Source: Campylobacter sp. MIT 12-8780 (GTDB lineage Bacteria > Campylobacterota > Campylobacteria > Campylobacterales > Campylobacteraceae). From it: a stretch of DNA of 64,000 nt. Positions within the stretch are counted from its first letter, which is position 1. Every line of letters begins with the position of its first letter. The stretch is taken from contig NZ_QHLL01000005.1 in assembly GCF_006864535.1 (NCBI RefSeq), forward strand, positions 1-64,000, in the 5' to 3' direction. The position numbers and the translations under genes were made by a program. Of the stretch, positions 27,160-36,325 are shown one piece after another. The notes under the pieces were generated by a model. That model did not search any database. It had not been told where the DNA came from and was given only the letters and a program-made list of their open reading frames with translations.

Positions 27160-27669
27160 CTAGCGCAAGATATCAAAATTTGCAGGAATTTTTACTTTAA
27201 ATATTTCTTCATTGATAAGCGTATCTCTTTTTTGATTAGAAAGCTCAATAAGGACTTTATTATCAAGATCATCTTTATAGCTAATACTTGAAATTTCATC
27301 ATTTTTAAGTTTTATAGTGTAAGTGATTTGCTCGTATTTTGCGATATAGGTTTGCCCATCTTGTCTTTTAGCACTCTTAAAAATCTCGCTTAGATTTGGC
27401 ACCTTATCAAGCGTGCTTATGATCGCTTGTTCTAAGTCCGGTTCTAAGATGACAAGTTCTTGATTATTGATAAAAATTTGCTTATTGTTTGGCTCTTTAT
27501 AATCCCAAAAAGCCTTTGTTTGAGTGATGATAAAGCTTCCTTTATAATCAATCTTTGAATGCGCATTTTCAACACTTTGCACAAAGTCGCTTGAAAAATT
27601 TTTATAATTTATATCAAAAGCTTGTGCATTAAAGATAATGACAAATAAAAATAAGATATTTTTAAACAT
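27160..27669 (-). CDS. lolA: Outer-membrane lipoprotein carrier LolA
   Basis: A 169-aa periplasmic chaperone with a signal peptide (MFKNILFLFVIIFNAQA). The body shows the LolA pattern: FSSDFVQSV, YKGSFIITQTKAFWDYKEPNNKQIFINNQELVILEPDLEQA. It receives lipoproteins from the Lol ABC transporter and carries them to the outer membrane. A Lol-type permease is encoded at 33033. In C. jejuni lolA is, as I recall, directly next to secA; here about 2.8 kb lies between. It leads the minus-strand group lolA-DUF2339-pagP. Confidence 0.87.
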   Translation of the reverse strand: MFKNILFLFVIIFNAQAFDINYKNFSSDFVQSVENAHSKIDYKGSFIITQTKAFWDYKEPNNKQIFINNQELVILEPDLEQAIISTLDKVPNLSEIFKSAKRQDGQTYIAKYEQITYTIKLKNDEISSISYKDDLDNKVLIELSNQKRDTLINEEIFKVKIPANFDILR

Positions 27670-27888
27670 GACAAAAAATTTTCCTTATCTTTACATAAAA
27701 ATATCATTATAACAAAAGAGCTTAAACAAATATAATATATGCTATAAAATAATTTTTATGTGTAGAAAAGTTATAAAATATATCAAAAATAAATGAAAAA
27801 CGCTATTATTTTTTTATAAATATTTAATTTTTTGGAATAATTATTGCTTATATAGTGTGAAATAAGACTTTTATTAAAAGGAGTAAGC

Positions 27889-28485
27889 ATGGTTAAATAT
27901 TTAATCAATAGTGCTATGGTTGTCAGTGTTTTAAGTTGCAGCATTGCTAATGCTAGTGATAATGCATTAATAGATAATAAAGAAAAAATTACTCGCAATG
28001 GTGTTAGTATTTATTTAGAGCCAAATTCCCCAAATAAGCAAGATTACCTTAATGGGAAATTTGATAAATCTTTAGAGTTAATGAAAAAAGCTTATAAGGC
28101 TAATAAAAACAATAAAACAATGAGAGCTTCCGCTCCTCCTGTAACAGAGGTTCAAATATTAGAAGTTGAATCTACTCAAGGTGGCTATGAATATGTGCTT
28201 GGCAAGTCAATCACCGATCAAGATCATGGTGGTAGTTATTTTGTTGTTTCAACAGGTGTAACAGGTTATGGTGGTGGCAGTTATGATAGGGCTAAATTTG
28301 CAGGAAATGATGCAGTACAGTTAAGTTCAGACGGTATAGATTTAACAGGTGATAATATTATTGATGGTTGGTTAGATATTTGGGATATTTCCAAACCTGC
28401 TAATATAAGTGGTCCTTTTGAATTTACTTCTCGCTCTATTAATGCTCCTGGCAATTCAATGAGTACACGTATTCAAATTAGGTAA
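27889..28485 (+). CDS. Secreted protein of unknown function (possibly DUF4879-like)
   Basis: A 198-aa protein with a signal peptide ending near residue 23 (SIANASDN) and a low-complexity basic middle. The C-terminal domain (about 84-198) is glycine-, serine- and aspartate-rich: APPVTEVQILEVES, GGYEYVLGKS, DHGGSYFVVSTGVTGYGGG. These features remind me of the YolA/DUF4879 family of secreted Bacillus proteins, but this is from memory only. It has its own promoter region (TATAGT near 27851) and AAAAGGAG. The next gene starts 6 bp after it. The pair sits where C. jejuni has lolA and secA adjacent, so it may be horizontally acquired. Confidence 0.75.
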   Translation: MVKYLINSAMVVSVLSCSIANASDNALIDNKEKITRNGVSIYLEPNSPNKQDYLNGKFDKSLELMKKAYKANKNNKTMRASAPPVTEVQILEVESTQGGYEYVLGKSITDQDHGGSYFVVSTGVTGYGGGSYDRAKFAGNDAVQLSSDGIDLTGDNIIDGWLDIWDISKPANISGPFEFTSRSINAPGNSMSTRIQIR

Positions 28486-28490
28486 ATTAT

Positions 28491-28919
28491 ATGAAAATTA
28501 CAAATAACATTTACTCTTATCCACAAAAAAATGATTTTTCTGATAAGAAAAATATAAGTGATTATGAGGATTTTAGAAACAAAATGAGTGCAGATATGGA
28601 AGCTAAGAATTACACTAAAGAGCAAAAATTAGCAGTTCATAGTTTTTTCACAGCCTCTATGGTAGTGGCTAATGCTAGGGAAAATTATGGACAAAATGTG
28701 AGTTATTGGGATACAAGAAAAAGACAAGAATCTTTTGAAAATGCCCCAAAATCTTTAAAGATACAAATGCTAGAAGAGCAAATTTCTATAATTAAAGAGC
28801 CTTATGCTATCCAAAAGGGATACTATATGGGACAAACTGAAAATGAAGGGCGTCTCCAAGATAGAAAAAAGCAAGCGATTGATTATTTAAGTGGATTATT
28901 GCAAGATATAAAAGCTTGA
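28491..28919 (+). CDS. Unknown 142-aa protein paired with the secreted protein
   Basis: A soluble, highly charged, probably helical protein beginning MKITNNIYSYPQKNDFS. It has no classical signal peptide or membrane segment and no family I recognise. The Asn/Ile/Tyr/Ser-rich start resembles N-termini of some Campylobacter proteins exported through the flagellar apparatus; this is only an impression. It follows the secreted protein by 5 bp and a hairpin terminator closes the pair, so the two probably function together, for example as toxin/immunity or effector/chaperone. Confidence 0.66.
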   Translation: MKITNNIYSYPQKNDFSDKKNISDYEDFRNKMSADMEAKNYTKEQKLAVHSFFTASMVVANARENYGQNVSYWDTRKRQESFENAPKSLKIQMLEEQISIIKEPYAIQKGYYMGQTENEGRLQDRKKQAIDYLSGLLQDIKA

Positions 28920-28930
28920 TTAACTTGTGT

Positions 28931-28953
28931 GTGGAGAGTTTTTTCTCCACTTT
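28931..28953 (+). terminator. Terminator hairpin after the secreted-protein pair
   Basis: GTGGAGA pairs with TCTCCAC around GTTTTT, followed by TTTGT. The stem is good and the T-tract short. Confidence 0.6.
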
Positions 28954-28954
28954 G

Positions 28955-29211
28955 TAAGTATGCTTTTAAATATTTTTTTATCCTTTTTGTCTTGTCATTA
29001 GCATTATGGGCAATTGCTTTTTTTTCTTTCTCATAAATAGCATTGATCGCTTTTATACTCTACCAGCCAACTCTTTAACAATCATCTTTTTTTGGTTTGC
29101 AATGATTGTATAGCAGTTAAAGCTATCCCCATAATATGTGTCAAAAAGCCTGTATTTTTCCACAAAGTTTTGAAGTAAAAGAGCAGTTTTTTGACTACCT
29201 ACTCTTATAGC
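28955..29211 (-). pseudogene. Decayed gene remnant, family unknown
   Basis: The minus strand is open from 29211 to a stop at 29053 without a credible start and reads VGSQKTALLLQNFVEKYRLF, then TIIANQKKMIVKEL. After a frame change it continues as an Ile/Lys-rich stretch (KAINAIYEKEKKAIA). Protein-like content broken by a stop and frameshift, overlapping the patatin 3' end, indicates a degraded gene. I cannot name it. Its presence supports the view that 27.8-30.3 kb is an accessory insertion. Confidence 0.35.
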
Positions 29212-30311
29212 TTAAGTTTTAAATCCTCTATATAAGGACAACAAAGCTGAGTATAAATCATACTTTCATAACCCTGCCTTAAAATCAGCTCAAAGTCTTC
29301 TTTACTTGGACTTTTAAGTGTGGTAGGATAAAGTCCTACTTTTTGGCAAGATTCTTTATCTAAAAAATGCCTTTCATAAGTGCTTACAAGGCTTTGATCG
29401 GCTTTGAGTTTTTGCACTACCTCGCTAAAAGGTCTGCCTATTTTAAGATGAAAGCCATTTTGGTGATTTTTGCAAAATTCTCTAAAGGCACGTAGTCTAA
29501 TGATAGCGATTTGATCGCTTGTTATATCAGCTATGCGTGAAAGATCAAGCTTGCTTTTATCTTTAAATTTTATGCTTGCTCCAGCATTGCTTACTATGAT
29601 AAAATTAACTTCTTGGCTTAAAGTGCCATTGTTTTCTATCTGATAAATAGGCTCAAGCCCTAGATTATCATACACTCCACCATCCCAAAGGTATAAAAGC
29701 TTGCTTTTTGGTTCTATACTTTGTCCTTTTTCATCACACCAAGAAAATTTACTTGTATCAAGTTCAAAGGTGCCGATTAAAAAAGGAAAAGCAGCAGAAG
29801 CAGCCACAGCATCAGCTAAGGCAAAGTCAAAGTCTTTGACAAAGCCAAAGGCATAATCGCCTATCTCATCTTGTGAAAAGATAAATCTTTTACCTGTTTG
29901 ATAGCTAGTGCATTGTATGCTTAGTTTTGGAGTTTTAGCTAAGTCTTTAAAATTTGTTTTTATACCCCAATACTCTTTTAAAGCTGAAGCTATGGTATTT
30001 GCTTTTTTATTAAGCCCCAAACTCAGTAAGGTTTTAAAAATAGCTTTATTTTCTAAATTTACACTTAGAATTTGTTCTTTTATGTTTGGTAAAACCTCAT
30101 TTATATACTGCTTTGAGCTTGGAAAGGCATTGTTATTTTTTGCATACAATAAGCCCACAAACATAGAAGCTCCAGATACGCTTGAAATATGCGTAACTTT
30201 TTCTAAAAGCTCGTGCTTAGCTAAAAACTCAAACACGCCAAGATGAAAGATCAAAGCCCTTATGCCTCCGCCTGAAAGGGCTAAACCTAGTTTTAAGTCC
30301 TTTGTTAACAA
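29205..30311 (-). CDS. Patatin-like phospholipase
   Basis: A 368-aa cytosolic-type patatin hydrolase with the oxyanion loop GGGIRA (residues 14-19), nucleophile S46 in SSVSGASM, and the catalytic Asp in WDGGVYDN. The usual GxSxG begins with Ser here (S-V-S-G-A). Such enzymes release fatty acids from phospholipids; roles range from membrane turnover to virulence and anti-phage effectors. It starts at TTG 30311 after AAAAAGGAG, with a TATAAT box at 30346-30351. It is a single-gene transcript divergent from secA. Confidence 0.9.
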   Translation of the reverse strand: MLTKDLKLGLALSGGGIRALIFHLGVFEFLAKHELLEKVTHISSVSGASMFVGLLYAKNNNAFPSSKQYINEVLPNIKEQILSVNLENKAIFKTLLSLGLNKKANTIASALKEYWGIKTNFKDLAKTPKLSIQCTSYQTGKRFIFSQDEIGDYAFGFVKDFDFALADAVAASAAFPFLIGTFELDTSKFSWCDEKGQSIEPKSKLLYLWDGGVYDNLGLEPIYQIENNGTLSQEVNFIIVSNAGASIKFKDKSKLDLSRIADITSDQIAIIRLRAFREFCKNHQNGFHLKIGRPFSEVVQKLKADQSLVSTYERHFLDKESCQKVGLYPTTLKSPSKEDFELILRQGYESMIYTQLCCPYIEDLKLKL

Positions 30312-30345
30312 TTTTGCTCCTTTTTAATAAATATTTTCAAAAAAG

Positions 30346-30351
30346 ATTATA
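30346..30351 (-). promoter_or_regulatory. -10 box (TATAAT) for the patatin gene
   Basis: Reads TATAAT on the minus strand, preceded by AAAG and AT-rich DNA, 35 bp before the TTG start. Confidence 0.5.
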
Positions 30352-30406
30352 CTTTAAAAATTTGAATTTCTTTCTTTTTTATAGCAAATTTTAATTAAAT
30401 AAAGAC

Positions 30407-30412
30407 TATAAT
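30407..30412 (+). promoter_or_regulatory. -10 box (TATAAT) for secA
   Basis: GACTATAAT in an AT-rich stretch 33 bp before the secA ATG, divergent from the patatin promoter. Confidence 0.6.
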
Positions 30413-30444
30413 TAAACTTTGCATTTAAAATTTAAGGACGCATT

Positions 30445-33036
30445 ATGCTTAAAATCATCAAATCACTCTTTGGTACAAAAAATGATAGAGAAGTGAAAAA
30501 ATATTTTAAAAGAGTTCATGAAATCAACGCTTTAGAGCCAAAGTATCAAGCTTTAAGTGATGAAGAGCTTAAAAATGAATTTAATGAACTAAGAAAAAAA
30601 GTGCAAGAAAATCACACTTCCTTAGAAAAAATACTGAGTGAAGTTTTTGCTATAGTGCGTGAGGTGGGAAAAAGAACCTTGAATATGCGGCATTTTGATG
30701 TCCAGCTCATCGGTGGTATGGTGCTTCATGAAGGTAAGATAGCTGAAATGAAAACAGGGGAGGGAAAAACCCTAGTTGCAACCTTGCCTGTAGTGCTTAA
30801 TGCTATGAGTGGTAAAGGCGTGCATATAGTTACGGTAAATGATTATCTAGCTAAAAGAGACGCTGAGCAAATGAGCGCGATTTATAATTTCTTAGGCTTT
30901 TCAGTAGGCGTGGTGCTTTCAAGCTCAAATAGCGATGAAGATCATAAAAAAGCCTATGAATGCGATATAACTTATGGCACAAATAACGAATTTGGCTTTG
31001 ATTATCTGCGTGATAATATGAAATTTGCAAGCAATGAAAAGGTGCAAAGGGAGCATAATTTTGTCATCGTTGATGAAGTGGATAGCATATTAATCGATGA
31101 AGCAAGAACGCCTTTAATCATCTCAGGTCCAACAAACCGCACTCTTGATGGCTATATCAAAGCCAATGAAGTGGCTAAAAAAATGCAAAAAGGCGAGCCT
31201 TTAGAAGCAAGCGCTTTAGCAAAGGGCGAAAAACAAAATGGTGATTTTGTAGTTGATGAAAAAAACCGCTCTATACTCATTACAGAGGCTGGAATTTCAA
31301 AGGCTGAGGAGCTTTTTGGGGTAGAAAATTTATACAGCCTTGATAATGCCATCTTAGCTCATCAGCTTGATCAAGCCTTAAAAGCTCACAATCTTTTTGA
31401 AAAAGATGTGCATTATGTCGTGCGTAATAAAGAAGTTATTATCGTTGATGAATTTACAGGGCGTTTAAGTGAGGGCAGGAGGTTTAGCGATGGGCTTCAT
31501 CAGGCTTTAGAGGCTAAAGAAGGGGTAAAAATTCAAGAAGAAAGTCAAACTTTAGCTGATATTACCTTTCAAAATTATTTTAGAATGTATAAAAAATTAG
31601 CCGGCATGACAGGCACAGCTCAAACTGAAGCCACTGAATTTAGCCAAATTTATAGCCTTGATGTGATTTCTATCCCTACAAATATCCCTATTAAGCGTCA
31701 GGATAAGCACGATCTTATCTATAAAAGTCAAAATGAAAAATTTAAGGCTGTTATTGAGGAGATTAAAAAGGCAAATGCTAAGGGACAACCTGTTTTAGTT
31801 GGAACTGCAAGCATAGAAAGAAGCGAGGTTTTCCATGAAATGCTCAAAAAAGAAAAAATCCCTCATCATGTCTTAAATGCTAAAAACCACGAGCAAGAAG
31901 CCCTAATCATAGCCGATGCTGGTAAAAAATCAGCCGTAACTATAGCTACAAATATGGCAGGGCGAGGCGTGGATATAAAGATAGATGATGAGGTGCGTGC
32001 TTTAGGTGGGCTTTATATCATAGGCACAGAAAGACATGAAAGCAGGAGAATTGACAATCAACTAAGAGGACGCGCTGGCAGACAAGGCGATCCGGGTATG
32101 AGCCGCTTTTATCTAAGCTTAGAGGATAATTTGCTTCGCATTTTTGGAGGCGATAGAATTAAGGGCATAATGGAAAGGCTTGGGATAAAAGAGGACGAAA
32201 GCATAGAAAGTGGCATAGTTACAAGGGCGGTTGAAAATGCTCAAAAAAAGGTTGAAAGCTTGCATTTTGAAAGCAGAAAACACCTTTTAGAATACGATGA
32301 TGTAGCCAACGAGCAAAGAAAAAATATCTACCGCTATAGAAATGAGCTTTTAGATGAAAATTATGATTTAAGCATAAAAATCGATCAAAATATAAGTGAA
32401 TTAAGTCAGCATCTTTTGAGCGATTTTTTCTTAAGCGAACAAAATGATAATGATCTTTTAAATTTAAAACAAAGACTTTTATTTGAATGCAATGTCGAGC
32501 TTAATGAAGCTGAGTTAAAAGGACTTGATGAGGGTGGTATCAATGAAAAGCTTTATGAAATACTCAAAAAGCATTATGAGCAAAAAATGAGCTTTTTAAA
32601 TGAAGCTGATAAAAAGCGAGTAGAGCGAATTTTATACCTTCAAGTGCTTGACAATGCTTGGCGTGAGCATTTGTATCAAATGGATATACTTAAAACCGGT
32701 ATAGGACTAAGAGGATATAATCAAAAAGATCCGCTTGTAGAATATAAAAAAGAAAGCTATAATCTTTTCTTAGAGCTTGTTGAACGTATCAAACTTGATA
32801 GCACAAAGGCTTTATTTAATGTCGTTTTTAGTGCTTCTGAAAGCTTAGAGCAAAAGGCTCAAGAAGAAAATGAAAAGCTTTTGCAAAGCTCAGTTGAAAT
32901 AGGAGCAAATGAAGATAGTTTGGGTGAAGCTGAGTTTAAAAAAGTGCCACGCAATAGCCCTTGTCCTTGTGGAAGTGGTAAAAAATACAAAGAATGCCAT
33001 GGCAAAAGTGGTCCTAAAAAAGGGGTTTTGGCTTGA
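30445..33036 (+). CDS. secA: Preprotein translocase ATPase SecA
   Basis: The motor of Sec-dependent export. The 863-aa protein has all parts in order: Walker [10 protein letters not shown] (about residue 104), [11 protein letters not shown], Walker [17 protein letters not shown], the preprotein cross-linking domain, GTASIERSE, the helicase arginine region [11 protein letters not shown], and the C-terminal zinc motif [13 protein letters not shown] that binds SecB and lipid. It is immediately followed, with a 4-bp overlap, by a Lol-type permease, linking export and lipoprotein release. Confidence 0.98.
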   Translation: MLKIIKSLFGTKNDREVKKYFKRVHEINALEPKYQALSDEELKNEFNELRKKVQENHTSLEKILSEVFAIVREVGKRTLNMRHFDVQLIGGMVLHEGKIAEMKTGEGKTLVATLPVVLNAMSGKGVHIVTVNDYLAKRDAEQMSAIYNFLGFSVGVVLSSSNSDEDHKKAYECDITYGTNNEFGFDYLRDNMKFASNEKVQREHNFVIVDEVDSILIDEARTPLIISGPTNRTLDGYIKANEVAKKMQKGEPLEASALAKGEKQNGDFVVDEKNRSILITEAGISKAEELFGVENLYSLDNAILAHQLDQALKAHNLFEKDVHYVVRNKEVIIVDEFTGRLSEGRRFSDGLHQALEAKEGVKIQEESQTLADITFQNYFRMYKKLAGMTGTAQTEATEFSQIYSLDVISIPTNIPIKRQDKHDLIYKSQNEKFKAVIEEIKKANAKGQPVLVGTASIERSEVFHEMLKKEKIPHHVLNAKNHEQEALIIADAGKKSAVTIATNMAGRGVDIKIDDEVRALGGLYIIGTERHESRRIDNQLRGRAGRQGDPGMSRFYLSLEDNLLRIFGGDRIKGIMERLGIKEDESIESGIVTRAVENAQKKVESLHFESRKHLLEYDDVANEQRKNIYRYRNELLDENYDLSIKIDQNISELSQHLLSDFFLSEQNDNDLLNLKQRLLFECNVELNEAELKGLDEGGINEKLYEILKKHYEQKMSFLNEADKKRVERILYLQVLDNAWREHLYQMDILKTGIGLRGYNQKDPLVEYKKESYNLFLELVERIKLDSTKALFNVVFSASESLEQKAQEENEKLLQSSVEIGANEDSLGEAEFKKVPRNSPCPCGSGKKYKECHGKSGPKKGVLA

Positions 33037-34244
33037 AAAAAAACACAAAAAGCATACCAAAATACCTACTTTTAAAATACCTACGTTTTGATAAGGATCA
33101 GCCCTTTATCATGCTGTGTATGCTTTTAGCCTTTTTAGGTGTATGTGTGGGAATTTGCGTTTTGCTTGTGGCTATGGCTATTATGAATGGCTTTGATAAA
33201 GACTTTAAAGAACGTTTTTTTGTGATGAATTATCCACTGACTATATTACCTCGCTTTTATACTCAGGTTGATGATACCTTAATCCTTAAACTTCAAAATG
33301 AATTTGAAGAGCTTAGTTTTAGTCCTTATCTAAGCACGCAAGTTATCGCAAGGGGCGATAATCGCTTTGAAGGCGGTATTATCTTTGGTGTTAATTCTCA
33401 AGATGAAAAAAAGATCAACAAGGTTGTGGCTGAGGCTTTAAAAGATGAGGAGTTAAAAGGCTTTGATCTACTTGCTGGTTCGGCTTTAATCGATGAATTT
33501 CGCCTTAAAAGAAATGATAAACTTCCTCTCATCTTTTCAAATCTCAATCCAAGCGGTTTAGCCCTAATCCCCCAAACCAAACGTTTTGATGTTAAATATA
33601 GCTTTAGTTCTGGACTTTTGCTTTATGATAAAGCCTATATGTTTGCAGATATTGAGGCTGTGCGTAAGCTTTTAAATGTGCCTAGCGGGGTGTATGAGGG
33701 CGTGCATGTGTATTCAAATGACGCCTTTAGGGACTTAGAGCGTTTAAAAGCCTTTTTAGGAGATGAATTTGCAGTCTTTGGCTGGTGGGAACAAAATGCG
33801 AATTTATTTTCTGCTTTGGAGCTTGAAAAAAGGGCTTTATTTATAGTTTTAATGCTGATTATCCTTGTTGCAAGCTTAAATATCATCTCATCTTTGCTTA
33901 TGATAGTGATGAACCGCCGCAGTGAAATCGCTCTTTTACTCGCACTTGGCACAAGCAAACAAGAGATCAAAAAAGCCTTTTTTGCACTTGGCTCTTTAAT
34001 AGGCGGTGGGGGTATTTGTGCTGGAGTAGTGCTTGCTTTTATAGCCATGTGGGTGCTTGGAAATTTTGATATTATCTCTTTGCCAGCTGATGTGTATGGT
34101 TCAAGTAAATTGCCACTTGATTTAAGTATGTTTGATTTTATTCTTACGCTTATAGGAGCTGGTTTAATCGTGGCTTTAAGCTCGTATTATCCAGCCAAAA
34201 AAGCCACTGAAGTTGATGTGCTTGATACCTTAAGAAATGAGTAA
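33033..34244 (+). CDS. LolC/LolE-type lipoprotein-releasing permease
   Basis: A 403-aa FtsX-superfamily permease: first helix at about residues 25-48, a periplasmic domain, then three helices with the coupling segment [19 protein letters not shown] and a C-terminal [17 protein letters not shown]. These are the marks of LolC/E. Bacteria of this group usually have one such permease (LolF-like homodimer) with a LolD ATPase encoded elsewhere. It overlaps secA by 4 bp, and the partner chaperone LolA is at 27160. Confidence 0.88.
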   Translation: MKKNTKSIPKYLLLKYLRFDKDQPFIMLCMLLAFLGVCVGICVLLVAMAIMNGFDKDFKERFFVMNYPLTILPRFYTQVDDTLILKLQNEFEELSFSPYLSTQVIARGDNRFEGGIIFGVNSQDEKKINKVVAEALKDEELKGFDLLAGSALIDEFRLKRNDKLPLIFSNLNPSGLALIPQTKRFDVKYSFSSGLLLYDKAYMFADIEAVRKLLNVPSGVYEGVHVYSNDAFRDLERLKAFLGDEFAVFGWWEQNANLFSALELEKRALFIVLMLIILVASLNIISSLLMIVMNRRSEIALLLALGTSKQEIKKAFFALGSLIGGGGICAGVVLAFIAMWVLGNFDIISLPADVYGSSKLPLDLSMFDFILTLIGAGLIVALSSYYPAKKATEVDVLDTLRNE

Positions 34245-34448
34245 ATTTGCTTTTTTTGCTTTTTAGATAAGAATTTGATGATTTTAAAAAAGCATTTACC
34301 TTGCTTTAAAGCAATGAACTCATATCCAATCGCCCACTAGAGTTTTTTGATCGCACATATTTAAATGTAAAATCTAATAAATTTGTGTTAATTTGATATT
34401 TTTTTATTATTTTGATAAAAAAATATTGACTTTTCCTTCTTACAATGA

Positions 34449-34454
34449 TAAAAT
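34449..34454 (+). promoter_or_regulatory. -10 box of the ridA catabolic operon
   Basis: GATAAAAT, with TTGACT about 15 bases further upstream (34426-34431) as a possible -35, and AAGGAG at 34483-34488 before the ridA ATG. It is the most complete promoter in this window. The 34245-34440 stretch before it holds no gene I can support, though operator sites for the operon's regulator may lie there. Confidence 0.55.
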
Positions 34455-34493
34455 ATTATTACCTATAAAATTATTTTTTAACAAGGAGTTAAA

Positions 34494-34856
34494 ATGCAAA
34501 AATACCCTAAGGCACTTGGTGCTTACAGCGTTTATAGAAAGGCTAATGGCTTTTTATTTGTTTCAGGACAGCTTCCTCTTGATCCACAAACTAATGAATT
34601 TATTCAAGGCGGGATTAAAGAACAAACTAAGCAGGCTTTAGAAAATATCAAAGCTATACTCGAAGAAAATGATATGGATTTTTCTTGCGTTTTAAAAAGC
34701 ACGGTATTTTTAGCTGATATCAATGACTTTATACAGATGAATGAAGTGTATGCAAGTTATTTTGATGCTCCTTATCCGGCTCGTTCAGCTTTTGCGGTAA
34801 AAGACTTGCCAAAAGGCTCGCGTATAGAAATAGAAGTTATCGCTTTTAAAGGATAA
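34494..34856 (+). CDS. ridA: RidA/YjgF-family enamine/imine deaminase
   Basis: A 120-aa trimeric RidA protein that hydrolyses reactive enamines such as 2-aminoacrylate released by PLP enzymes. The key arginine that binds the substrate carboxylate is R97 (YPARSAFAV), and the C-terminal KGSRIEIEVIA signature is intact. It opens an operon with a DcuC-type carrier (3 bp gap), a MetC-type PLP lyase, an aspartase-superfamily lyase and an MmgE/PrpD protein. That suits removal of 2-aminoacrylate made by the PLP enzyme. The C. jejuni counterpart (Cj1388, from memory) has been linked to motility. Confidence 0.93.
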   Translation: MQKYPKALGAYSVYRKANGFLFVSGQLPLDPQTNEFIQGGIKEQTKQALENIKAILEENDMDFSCVLKSTVFLADINDFIQMNEVYASYFDAPYPARSAFAVKDLPKGSRIEIEVIAFKG

Positions 34857-34859
34857 TAT

Positions 34860-36314
34860 ATGTTAGGTTTAGTTTTTTCTTTGTTTGCGATTTTTTTGCT
34901 CGTTTTTATGCTTTATAAAAAAGTCAATGCCCATATGGCTTTACTTTTAGCGGGTTTATTTTTACTAAGCATAGCTGGTTTTTTTAGCTTCTTTGGAGTT
35001 GAGGGTTTTCATACTATAGTTTCAAAAGGCTCTTTAAATCTTGGCTTTTTTGATATTTTTCAAGTTGTCAATCAAAAAATGTCAAGCACCTTAGCTGGAC
35101 TTGGCTTAACCTTAATGTGTATTGCTGGTTTTTCAGCATATATGGATCATGTAGGGGCAAGCTACGCTCTTTTTAAAGTGTTTGAAAAGCCCTTAAAATC
35201 GCTTAAATCTCCATTGCTTTTGCTTATTGTGGCGTATTTTATCGTTCAATTTTTAGTGCTTTTTATCCCATCTCATGCTGGACTTGCACTTTTGCTTATG
35301 GTTACTATGTATCCTATTTTGGTGCGTTCGGGTGTTTCAAAGCTTTCTGCTTTAAGCGTGATTGCAATATGTCAATATATCGATCATGGTCCAGGTTCTG
35401 GCAATGTGATCATGGCTTCTGATGTAGCTAAGATCGATCCGGCTGTGTATTTTGTAAATTATCAATTGCCTACAACTATTCCTATCATCATCGCTGTGGG
35501 CGTAGCGATATATTTTTGTTCAAAATATTTTGATAAAAAAGAAAATTTTATCTTTGATTCAGCACAAATCGAAGCTGAACTTGCCGCAAATGCTGGCAAA
35601 GAAGAGGAGCTTAAAAAACCACCAAAAATTTATGCGCTTCTTCCTATCATACCGCTTGTTTTAATACTTGGTTTTAGCAGCGTGCTTGATAGCATTATCG
35701 TTTTGATGGGCTTTAGCACCGCTGAAGAAGTAAAAGCTGCAGCAAATTCAGCCATAAAGATGAATGTACCTGTAGCGATGATGATCTCAACTTTTATCGC
35801 GATAGTTTTTGAGATGATTCGTTATAAAAGCGTGGTTGAGACTTTAAATTCGATTATGATCTTTTTTAAGGGTATGGGACATTTATTTGTCATCACCGTT
35901 TCACTCATCGTTTGCGGACAAGTTTTTGCAAGCGGGCTTTTATCAGTTGGCTTTGTTGATACCTTGCTTCATTATGCTGAAGCGGCCGGCTTTGGGGTGC
36001 TTGCGATTATTATCGCTGTTTCGATCTTGCTTGCTGTATGTGCGTTTTTAATGGGTTCTGGAAACGCAGCATTTTTTAGCTTTGCTCCACTTATCCCAAA
36101 TATAGCAGCTAAATTTGGTGTTGAAACGATTTCTATGATCGCACCTATTCAGATCATGACAGGTTTTGGACGTTGCGTAAGTCCTATAGCACCAGCTATT
36201 TTAGCGATTTCAGCAATGGCAAAGGTAAATCCTTTGCAAGTGGTGAAAAGAACAGCTATACCAATGCTTGTTGCAGCTATTGTCAATATCATTTGCACTT
36301 ATATCTATCTTTAA
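34860..36314 (+). CDS. DcuC-family anaerobic C4-dicarboxylate carrier
   Basis: A 484-aa inner-membrane carrier with about twelve helices. Conserved regions include GPGSGNVIMAS, MGSGNAAFFSFAPL and FGRCVSPIAPA, as in DcuC/ion-transporter-superfamily proteins. DcuC exchanges or exports succinate, fumarate and related dicarboxylates. Within this operon it may import a succinyl-containing substrate or export fumarate/succinate released from it. In the C. jejuni reference I recall the equivalent (Cj1389/Cj1390) as a broken gene; here the frame is complete. Confidence 0.89.
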   Translation: MLGLVFSLFAIFLLVFMLYKKVNAHMALLLAGLFLLSIAGFFSFFGVEGFHTIVSKGSLNLGFFDIFQVVNQKMSSTLAGLGLTLMCIAGFSAYMDHVGASYALFKVFEKPLKSLKSPLLLLIVAYFIVQFLVLFIPSHAGLALLLMVTMYPILVRSGVSKLSALSVIAICQYIDHGPGSGNVIMASDVAKIDPAVYFVNYQLPTTIPIIIAVGVAIYFCSKYFDKKENFIFDSAQIEAELAANAGKEEELKKPPKIYALLPIIPLVLILGFSSVLDSIIVLMGFSTAEEVKAAANSAIKMNVPVAMMISTFIAIVFEMIRYKSVVETLNSIMIFFKGMGHLFVITVSLIVCGQVFASGLLSVGFVDTLLHYAEAAGFGVLAIIIAVSILLAVCAFLMGSGNAAFFSFAPLIPNIAAKFGVETISMIAPIQIMTGFGRCVSPIAPAILAISAMAKVNPLQVVKRTAIPMLVAAIVNIICTYIYL

Positions 36315-36325
36315 AAGGAGAAAAA

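Noticed and set aside
27783-27998. 71-aa minus-strand ORF upstream of the secreted-protein gene
   Set aside because: Overlaps the signal-peptide region of the plus-strand gene, has a Leu/Ile/Tyr-rich composition expected from AT-rich antisense DNA, and no ribosome-binding site.
29205-30311. CBASS or similar anti-phage operon built on the patatin effector
   Set aside because: No CD-NTase, ubiquitin-like, TIR or helicase partner gene is present on either side.
34393-34641. 82-aa ORF overlapping the ridA promoter and start
   Set aside because: Out of frame with ridA, begins upstream of the -10 box and encodes Phe/Leu/Lys-rich sequence; ridA explains the region.
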